Shown here: positions 8,044 to 12,863 of the stretch, piece after piece
Layout of the letters: each line of letters starts with the position of its first letter
Position numbering within the stretch: the stretch's first letter is position 1
Assembly: GCA_035528995.1 (NCBI GenBank)
Contig: DATKXO010000212.1
Location: forward strand, 1 to 12,863
DNA from: DATKXO01 sp035528995
Lineage (GTDB): Bacteria > Planctomycetota > Phycisphaerae > UBA1845
Length of the DNA: 12,863 nt
Reading direction: 5' to 3'
Notes under the pieces: generated by a model
What the model was told of the DNA's origin: nothing
The model's input: only the letters and a program-made list of their open reading frames with translations
Databases searched by the model: none
Translations under genes and position numbers: made by a program

Positions 8044-9627
8044 TCACTCGACGGGGCCGCCGAACGCGCCTTCGAACTCGACGTAGTCGTCCCCATCCAC
8101 GTTGTCGTCGCCGTCGAAGTCGAAGGCGAGGCAGTCGGACGAGACGGGGCCCGTCACCGTGAAACAGGCTTGAAACGCCCGGAAGTCAAAGAGGTCCGTG
8201 TCGCCGTCGCATTCGTGATCGCCCGCCGTCGTAGGCACGCACGAGGTGGCATAAAAGATGTCCCGTTCGGAACCGATCCCGCTGCCGGGGATATCGTACG
8301 TCGAGAACCAGATGGTCATCCATCGTCCCTGGGGCGTCGCCGCGATCATCGGCTTTTCGTCGCGCGCCACCAGGTCGACGTACGCATGGCTGTTGAGCAC
8401 GTCGGGGTCCGACCAGGTCAGGGTCCCGTCATCACTGCGCATAAAGACGAGATCGTGGTCCGAGCCCCATGGAAAGATGAAGTGCTCGTATTCCTCCCAC
8501 ACGACCACCCAGCCTCCGTGGCCATCGGCGCCCAACCGCGGGTAGAGGTCCTTGCCCCCCCCGTCAACGTCGTAGTACGGATTCAGGATCTCGGGAGGTG
8601 ACCACGTCAGCCCCGCGTCCGTGCTCCGTGAGATAATCAGGTCGTAGTCCACCAGCGGCGGAAGCTCTCGAACCCAGACGACCAGCCACACGGTTCCATC
8701 CGTCAAGAGGTCGATCCCCCCGCTGTACGCGTCTCTCAGACCGTCGGTACTGGCATCGGTGTTGAGCGCGGTCGGTGCCGACCAGTTGAGGCCGTTGTCC
8801 GTACTGCGGGAGAAGTGAATGTCCTCATCGCCGATGCCGTTGGTCCCGATGAGACTGTCAGATTTCCAGGTGATCACCCAGTTGCCCGACGTATCCGCCG
8901 CGATGCACGGGGACGAATCATAGCCCAGATCAGTCGCCAGGTCGGAGTGCAGCAACTCCAACTGCGACCAGGTCGCTCCGTGGTCGCTGCTGCGAGTGAT
9001 GTAGATGTCGTAGTCGTCGGGGTCGGTGTCGGTTCGCCTGGTGTACCATACGGCCACCCAGTGGCCGTTGCCGTCATAGGCGAGGTTCGGGGAAGTGTCA
9101 TTGCAATAGGTGTAGTCGACGTGGTCCGTTGTGGCGTCGCTGTTCAGAGGCTCCGAAGGCGTCCAGGTGGCCCCGTTGTCGGTGCTCCGCGAGACCAGAA
9201 TATCGATGTCGGTGCCCAGGGTTCCTCCATGGGTTTCGTAGGAGTACCACGCGGCGATCCAATGACCGGCCCCGTCCGTGTAGACGTAGGGATGGAAGTC
9301 ATCTTCGACCTCCAACGGATCCGCCCCCAGCGGATCCAGGACGGCGGGGGCCGTCCAGGTGGCTCCGTCGTCACTACTCCGGGAAACCAGAATATCGAAA
9401 TCGCGCGGGTTCAGACTCACGTTCGCCGCGCACCACACACACACCCAGTTTCCCTGCCCGTCGTGGGCCATATGAGGGTAGTAGTCGCCGACATTCCCGT
9501 CGGTCGATGCGTTGGTGTTCAACGCACTGGCGTCGGACCAGGGCATCGCGCCGGTCACAGGCGCTGCGGTGACTGAGACAACTGCCGCAATGCCGGCCAG
9601 TAAGGCAAGAGTGTTCGTGCAGGACAT
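8044..9627 (-). CDS. Secreted Asp-box (BNR-like) propeller protein A with calcium-loop tail
   Basis: Protein of 527 residues from the ATG at 9627. The in-frame GTG at 9633 is rejected because AAGGAG (9637-9642) would then sit only 3 nt from the start, against 9 nt for the ATG. Residues 1 to about 27 are a hydrophobic export signal without any Lys or Arg. The mature body has six Asp-boxes at 84-91, 148-155, 213-220, 275-282, 335-342 and 398-405 (60-65 residues apart) and seven WV-VW strands. The strand just after the signal (PWSDASALNTNASTDG) looks like the end of a repeat, as if to close a ring. The tail has loops 470-481 (DHECDGDTDLFD, Glu at position 3) and 503-514 (DFDGDDNVDGDD), with Cys488/Cys499. 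It is second in the five-gene run and is clearly paralogous to the next gene. No sialidase catalytic motif is seen. Role inferred as extracellular binding or structure. Confidence 0.88.
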   Translation of the reverse strand: MSCTNTLALLAGIAAVVSVTAAPVTGAMPWSDASALNTNASTDGNVGDYYPHMAHDGQGNWVCVWCAANVSLNPRDFDILVSRSSDDGATWTAPAVLDPLGADPLEVEDDFHPYVYTDGAGHWIAAWYSYETHGGTLGTDIDILVSRSTDNGATWTPSEPLNSDATTDHVDYTYCNDTSPNLAYDGNGHWVAVWYTRRTDTDPDDYDIYITRSSDHGATWSQLELLHSDLATDLGYDSSPCIAADTSGNWVITWKSDSLIGTNGIGDEDIHFSRSTDNGLNWSAPTALNTDASTDGLRDAYSGGIDLLTDGTVWLVVWVRELPPLVDYDLIISRSTDAGLTWSPPEILNPYYDVDGGGKDLYPRLGADGHGGWVVVWEEYEHFIFPWGSDHDLVFMRSDDGTLTWSDPDVLNSHAYVDLVARDEKPMIAATPQGRWMTIWFSTYDIPGSGIGSERDIFYATSCVPTTAGDHECDGDTDLFDFRAFQACFTVTGPVSSDCLAFDFDGDDNVDGDDYVEFEGAFGGPVE

Positions 9628-9636
9628 GGTCACAAG

Positions 9637-9642
9637 CTCCTT
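9637..9642 (-). promoter_or_regulatory. Ribosome binding site deciding the start of Asp-box gene A
   Basis: AAGGAG on the - strand, 9 nt before the ATG at 9627 and only 3 nt before the alternative GTG at 9633. The spacing favours the ATG, giving 527 rather than 529 residues. Confidence 0.7.
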
Positions 9643-9669
9643 ACGGTTTGCGAAGACCGTGCGCTCCCG

Positions 9670-10932
9670 TCAGCTTCCCTCGAAACTCTCCTGGAATCTC
9701 CCCACGTCGGCCAGGTCCACGTCGCCGTCACCGGGGGTGAAGTCGAACGTCCGCAGACAGGCTTCGGAGGGGGTAACGAAGCCCGCACCGCCAACCGGGC
9801 CGCTAACGCAGCCTGCGAGTTCGGCAAAGTCCGCCAGATCCAGGTCGCCGTCATGGTCGGCGTCGCCCGGCGGGGGGGTGACGATGTAGCCGCGATCGTA
9901 GTTGGGCGACGCTGTCGTCCGTCCGTAACCCACCATCGCGTGCCAGTTGTTGATGCCGGACACCGACACGCGCGTCCATCCCGGCAGATCGACCGGTTTC
10001 ATGCTGCCCGAGCCCGGCCCGTCCGTGTACCAGCTCCAGCGGTTTTCGGAGATGTCCGCGTTTCCCACGACCCGACCGTCGTTGGCTATGTCGCTCGACC
10101 ATTGGGCCACCAGCACCGTGTCGTCCAGCACCTGGAACGCTCCGTCATGCAGCAGGGCGTGGATGGGGCTGGTGAACGTGGACCGCCCGCGCCCGATCAC
10201 GTGTCCCGCATCGTTGATCGCCGCCGTGTGACAACCGTCAAACTGGAACGGGCGTCCCAGGTTGGTGGCCGTGCCGGCAACGATGTCGTACGTATAGAAG
10301 TTGTATTCGCCGCTTCCGTCCCTGGCGTCCCCGCAAAGGACACCGCTATTGTTCACGTCATCCGCATAACTCTGCAGACCGTTCAGCCCCAGCCCGACGG
10401 CCTGAAGCACGCTCACCAGCGAGTGCGTCGCCCCGTCGTAGTAGAAGGCCGCCGGGGCGCCCGTTGTCGTACTGATGTAGTAGCCCACCGCCACGCCGGC
10501 ATCGTTGATGCTATAGGCCCGCATGTCGCCGTTCGTGTTCGCGTCCGCCGGATACGGTATCGGCGTGATCACGCCGCCGTCCCAGATCACCGCCCGGTCC
10601 ACGCCCCTGGCGCCGTGGGATCGCCCGGCGATCTGCCCGCTGCTGTTGATGGCTGATGCCCACGCGAATGCGTACGTGGCCGGCGACGGGTGCAGGTAGG
10701 GCAACTCCGTCAGCGTCGTTCCGTCATAGCAAAACGCGATGCTGGAAACCTCGGAAACGTAGTCCCCGATGCCGCAGACCACGCCGTCGTCGTTGATGGC
10801 GAACGGTTCGGTGTCGCCGGTCCAGCCTGCCGGGGTCGGGATCTCAGTGACGATCCAGGCGGCATCGGCCGCCGATGTCCACATCAGCGCCACTGCCCAT
10901 ACCGCGCGCAGGCGACCTCCCCCGACGACCAT
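9670..10932 (-). CDS. Secreted HAF-repeat-like protein A with dockerin-like calcium-loop tail
   Basis: Protein of 420 residues from the ATG at 10932, with GGAGG (10941-10945) 8 nt upstream. The longer in-frame reading from a TTG at 11019 is rejected: it adds a charged, Gly/Arg-rich stretch before an evident signal peptide and breaks the length match with paralogues B and C (419). Signal residues 1-24 end ADA, then AWIVTEIPTPAGW. Seven HAF-like units (AINDDGVVCG, AINSSGQIAG, SINDAGVAVG, VNNSGVLCG, INDAGHVIG, IANDGRVVG, GINNWHAMVG) lead into PPPGD. Tail loop 1 is DADHDGDLDLAD (357-368) and loop 2 is about 397-409 (DFTPGDGDVDLAD), with a Cys pair 16 residues apart. It is the first gene of the five-gene run, lying after a terminator hairpin, and the next gene follows after 42 bp. 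It is more diverged than B and C are from each other by inspection. Fold and function are inferred. Confidence 0.88.
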   Translation of the reverse strand: MVVGGGRLRAVWAVALMWTSAADAAWIVTEIPTPAGWTGDTEPFAINDDGVVCGIGDYVSEVSSIAFCYDGTTLTELPYLHPSPATYAFAWASAINSSGQIAGRSHGARGVDRAVIWDGGVITPIPYPADANTNGDMRAYSINDAGVAVGYYISTTTGAPAAFYYDGATHSLVSVLQAVGLGLNGLQSYADDVNNSGVLCGDARDGSGEYNFYTYDIVAGTATNLGRPFQFDGCHTAAINDAGHVIGRGRSTFTSPIHALLHDGAFQVLDDTVLVAQWSSDIANDGRVVGNADISENRWSWYTDGPGSGSMKPVDLPGWTRVSVSGINNWHAMVGYGRTTASPNYDRGYIVTPPPGDADHDGDLDLADFAELAGCVSGPVGGAGFVTPSEACLRTFDFTPGDGDVDLADVGRFQESFEGS

Positions 10933-11020
10933 TCCTCTTGCCTCCCCTTGCCCAATGGTCCGGCGATGGGCCGGCGCCGTCGCTGTCCCTCGCGGCCCCG
11001 CCCCCAGCGGATAAAGCAAT

Positions 11021-11053
11021 GCGTCGGCCCGGCCTGGCGGGCCGGACCGACGC
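11021..11053 (-). terminator. Terminator hairpin after the PEP-CTERM gene
   Basis: A 13-bp inverted repeat with arms at 11021-11033 and 11041-11053 and a 7-nt loop. The single mismatch on the + strand (C:A) becomes a U:G wobble in the - strand transcript, so the RNA stem is fully paired in that direction only. After the stem the - strand continues ATTGCTTT, a short, poor T-tract. It lies 50 bp past the stop codon of the PEP-CTERM gene, so it probably separates that gene from the five-gene run. Confidence 0.7.
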
Positions 11054-11102
11054 AGATCCGTACGTTACTTCATCGGTTGCTACGCTTGGCCCGGCGGTTC
11101 GA

Positions 11103-12149
11103 CTACCGTCGACGGCGGAGCAACACCAAGGCGCCTAGCCCAAGCAGGCTCAAGCTGGCCGGCTCGGGAATGACGTACAGCCCATAATCGTTGAACCGAT
11201 GGAAGGCCAGACCGGCATCCTCGTACCAGTCCAGGCAGACCATGCTGCTCGAGCCCGCCGGACCGTTCAACAGCTGGTTCTTCGTGCGGTAGATCTGCAG
11301 CGTGCCTGCGGGGTCGTAGGACTTGAACCGCAGGATGTGGCCCGAGGTGAGTTCGCCCATGTAGATCCACCCGTCCGGGGCCGGGAAGATGTCCCTCGGT
11401 CCAACGGTGGCAGCACCGGTGACGGCGATGACCTCGGCTGTGGTCAGTACCTGCGAGATGGTGCCGTCACTTGTACGCTTCCAGAAATCGTCGTTGGTGG
11501 AGTTTCCCCAGTACAGCGTGCCGTCCGCATCGTAGCCCAGCCCGCCGCTGACGGAAGTGTTGCCCGTGTAAGTGGTCAGGTCCGCGGCGCTGACCACCGT
11601 GATCAGGTTCCCGGCACCCGCGGTCTGCAGGATGCTGTCGGACGATCCCTCGTAGAAGGTCATTTCGCCGTTGGGAGCGACCACAGCCGGCGACAGAAGC
11701 TGCGCAGTGCCCAAGCCGTTATAGACGCCGATCTGCGCCTTGCTAACGTACTCCGTGATGGTCCCCGGTGTGTTCTTGTCCACCCGCCAGACCGCGTCCG
11801 TCCCGCTCTCGGCAAACTGCAGGTAATCACCCGAAACACCGAAACCGTAGTAGCCGGACATGTTCGACGTCGCCCCGCCGTTGGCGATCGTCCATTGTGC
11901 GCTGGAGATCAACTCCGTCATGGTCTGCGTGCCGTTGAGATTGTCCACCCTGGTGATGCGGCCGGGGAACGTGAGGTTGTGGTACGAGGTCTGGCCCTCG
12001 ATCGCCATCGCGAAGTGCGATGTGGACGCCCCCGCGCCGTTGATGGTGCTCCACGGCACGAGTTCGTCGTACGCCGCTCCCCAGGCCGGTACTGCCCAGA
12101 CAAGCAGGGCAAGCCCTACCAAGCCCGACGTCCGTCTGAACTGCTTCAT
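11103..12149 (-). CDS. Secreted repeat protein with PEP-CTERM sorting signal
   Basis: Protein of 348 residues from the ATG at 12149. AGGAGG (12158-12163) is 8 nt upstream, within a purine-rich run. Residues 1 to about 24 are a Sec signal (KQFRR, hydrophobic core, ending AWG). The C-terminus is a complete PEP-CTERM module: VIPEP (326-330), a hydrophobic helix (331-344) and RRRR (345-348). In known systems an exosortase cuts at this motif and sends the protein to the envelope or extracellular polymer matrix. The body contains a repeat of about 49-54 residues marked by (I/V/L)(S/T)xAx(I/L/V) at 81 (ISSAQW), 135 (VSKAQI), 186 (VSAADL), 235 (LTTAEV) and a diverged copy at 288 (RTKNQL), alternating with Gly/Asp-rich strands such as GYDADGTLYWG. 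This looks like an NHL- or lactonase-type beta-propeller, which is an inference. No exosortase gene is in the window. It has its own promoter and terminator. Confidence 0.93.
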   Translation of the reverse strand: MKQFRRTSGLVGLALLVWAVPAWGAAYDELVPWSTINGAGASTSHFAMAIEGQTSYHNLTFPGRITRVDNLNGTQTMTELISSAQWTIANGGATSNMSGYYGFGVSGDYLQFAESGTDAVWRVDKNTPGTITEYVSKAQIGVYNGLGTAQLLSPAVVAPNGEMTFYEGSSDSILQTAGAGNLITVVSAADLTTYTGNTSVSGGLGYDADGTLYWGNSTNDDFWKRTSDGTISQVLTTAEVIAVTGAATVGPRDIFPAPDGWIYMGELTSGHILRFKSYDPAGTLQIYRTKNQLLNGPAGSSSMVCLDWYEDAGLAFHRFNDYGLYVIPEPASLSLLGLGALVLLRRRR

Positions 12150-12388
12150 GTCTGCCTCCTCCTGTCAGTGTGCATTCTGCAACCCACCTAGCCATTGGAG
12201 CGCGCCAGCCGTCGGCAACACACCGCAGGCGCACCCGACTCCCTGCGGCACCGAGGCCAAGCCGTTCCTACCCGCGCCAAACGACACCCGGCGCGCCCGT
12301 CTCTCTCCCTGGGGGACACCGGCGGGGAGTCACCTACCGATCCCGCCAGCAAAGCGCTGTACTGGGCATAACCCTACCCAATGCCCCG

Positions 12389-12418
12389 AGTTTACGCGAG
12401 ACCGGGCCAGCATGTCAA
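12389..12418 (-). promoter_or_regulatory. Sigma70-type promoter for the PEP-CTERM gene
   Basis: On the - strand, TTGACA (12418-12413, perfect -35) is followed after 18 bp by TAAACT (12394-12389, 4 of 6 to the -10 consensus). Transcription would begin near 12382, leaving a leader of about 230 nt before the ATG at 12149. It is the best promoter-like sequence I found in the window. Confidence 0.55.
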
Positions 12419-12466
12419 TCTATTCTTTGCCATGATCCCATCCGTAGGTACGCTGACACTTGCCCA

Positions 12467-12494
12467 GTCGCATCCCCGCTGATGCGGGGACCAT
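12467..12494. repeat. Solitary hairpin resembling a type I-E CRISPR repeat
   Basis: A perfect stem TCCCCGC (12473-12479) / GCGGGGA (12484-12490) with a 4-nt loop, in a 28-nt context beginning GTCGCA and ending CCAT. Type I-E repeats are 28-29 nt with a CCCCGC...GCGGGG stem and similar flanks. There is no second copy about 61 bp either side or elsewhere in the window, and no cas gene, so this is not a CRISPR array. It could be an array remnant, an unrelated structured element or chance. Confidence 0.25.
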
Positions 12495-12863
12495 GCTCGC
12501 CCCGCCGTCCGGCCAGGGTGCGATAAGCCACTGTCCACGCGGCTCGCCCCAGGCCACGCACCCGGTAAATACCCCAGGACAACGCCCCCCTGGGCTCAAG
12601 CAGCGAGTGGCGAAATCAAACCATAGTGTAATTATCCCTTTTTCAGCCGAAACTGTGGACGGATCACAGGTCGCGGGGCCGACAACTTCCTAACGTTGGC
12701 CAGTGTCGGGTTCCCTTGCGCAATGTCCGCTCGGCTAGGGCGGACTGAGCGTAACGCCCTTCTTGCCCAGCTTCAAGGTAACCGGCGCGCAACTTACCCA
12801 GGTACCCCGCTGGAGTCTGGACGGCCGGTCGTTACACTGAGTGATGGGCCGGCGGCTGCGGCG

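Larger units (their letters stand above)
12150..12863. other. Long gene-free region upstream of the PEP-CTERM gene
   Basis: About 710 bp without a convincing gene. Short open frames here lack ribosome binding sites and plausible protein character. Contents, from left: the PEP-CTERM leader with a stem (12200-12206 with 12228-12234, 7 pairs including one U:G in the - strand RNA); the promoter at 12389-12418; a CRISPR-repeat-like hairpin at 12467-12494; a small stem CCCAGG/CCTGGG (12573-12578, 12589-12594); an AT-rich patch at about 12612-12646 that may hold a second promoter; and a small stem GTCCGC/GCGGAC (12725-12730, 12740-12745). The last 120 bp match no RNA family I recognise. A rightward gene could begin at or beyond the right edge. 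Confidence 0.5.

Noticed and set aside
6471..9627. Exo-alpha-sialidase annotation for the Asp-box proteins
   Set aside because: Asp-boxes alone are structural. I see no FRIP-type motif or obvious Arg triad, and the repeat count is seven rather than six.
9670..11019. Longer version of HAF-type protein A starting at a TTG (11019)
   Set aside because: The extension would begin 1 bp from the terminator hairpin, precedes an obvious signal peptide, and breaks the length match with paralogues; the ATG at 10932 has a good ribosome binding site.
11199..12191. 330-residue open frame on the + strand opposite the PEP-CTERM gene
   Set aside because: The - strand gene has a signal peptide, internal repeats, PEP-CTERM tail and strong ribosome binding site; the opposite frame has none of these.
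12467..12494. CRISPR array
   Set aside because: Only one repeat-like hairpin; no copy at the expected spacing on either side and no cas genes. The partial GGCGGGGAGTCACC near 12330 lacks the other stem arm.
12573..12594. CCCAGG/CCTGGG stem as a terminator
   Set aside because: Only 6 bp with a 10-nt loop, no adjacent T-tract, and no gene for it to end.
12460..12693. Small + strand gene of 77 residues
   Set aside because: No ribosome binding site, Pro/Gly/Ser-rich low-information translation, and it overlaps the hairpin and AT-rich patch; no sign of coding.
12700..12863. tRNA or other structural RNA at the right edge
   Set aside because: No cloverleaf, no anticodon-arm arrangement and no family I recognise on either strand; only one short 6-bp stem.

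Overview
This is a GC-rich window from a member of the Planctomycetota, most likely of the Phycisphaerae type. That assignment is inferred from protein style. Five predicted secreted proteins end in the paired, Asp-rich calcium-loop tail (GDxDxDGDVDLxDF...) common in Phycisphaerae-like genomes, and a sixth ends in a textbook PEP-CTERM signal. No rRNA, tRNA or other taxonomic marker is present to confirm it.

Layout. Bases 1-3839 (+ strand) carry the 3' part of one very large TPR-like helical-repeat protein whose reading frame is still open at the left edge. After a 63-bp convergent gap, everything up to 12149 lies on the - strand. In transcription order it holds: a PEP-CTERM protein (12149-11103); a hairpin terminator (11053-11021); then five tightly packed genes, HAF-type A (10932-9670), Asp-box A (9627-8044), Asp-box B (8021-6471), HAF-type B (6438-5179) and HAF-type C (5162-3903). 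The gaps between these five are only 42, 22, 32 and 16 bp, and each start has a Shine-Dalgarno match. They therefore look like one operon built by duplication of two unrelated beta-propeller-like families in the order H-S-S-H-H. Bases 12150-12863 hold no convincing gene, but do hold a good sigma70-type promoter and long leader for the PEP-CTERM gene, plus a solitary hairpin resembling a type I-E CRISPR repeat.

How the genes may work together. All six - strand products have N-terminal export signals, a body of 5-7 internal repeats of about 45-65 residues, and a C-terminal sorting or calcium-binding module. None shows catalytic residues that I recognise. The reading I favour is a set of exported, repeat-built surface or extracellular-matrix proteins; binding or structural roles are inference. 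The five operon proteins share one tail type despite two different bodies, which suggests common delivery or anchoring. The PEP-CTERM protein next to them would use the exosortase route instead. No exosortase, sortase, enzyme, transporter or regulator is present. No defence system, mobile element or CRISPR array could be supported. Most long open frames opposite these genes are antisense shadows typical of high-GC DNA.
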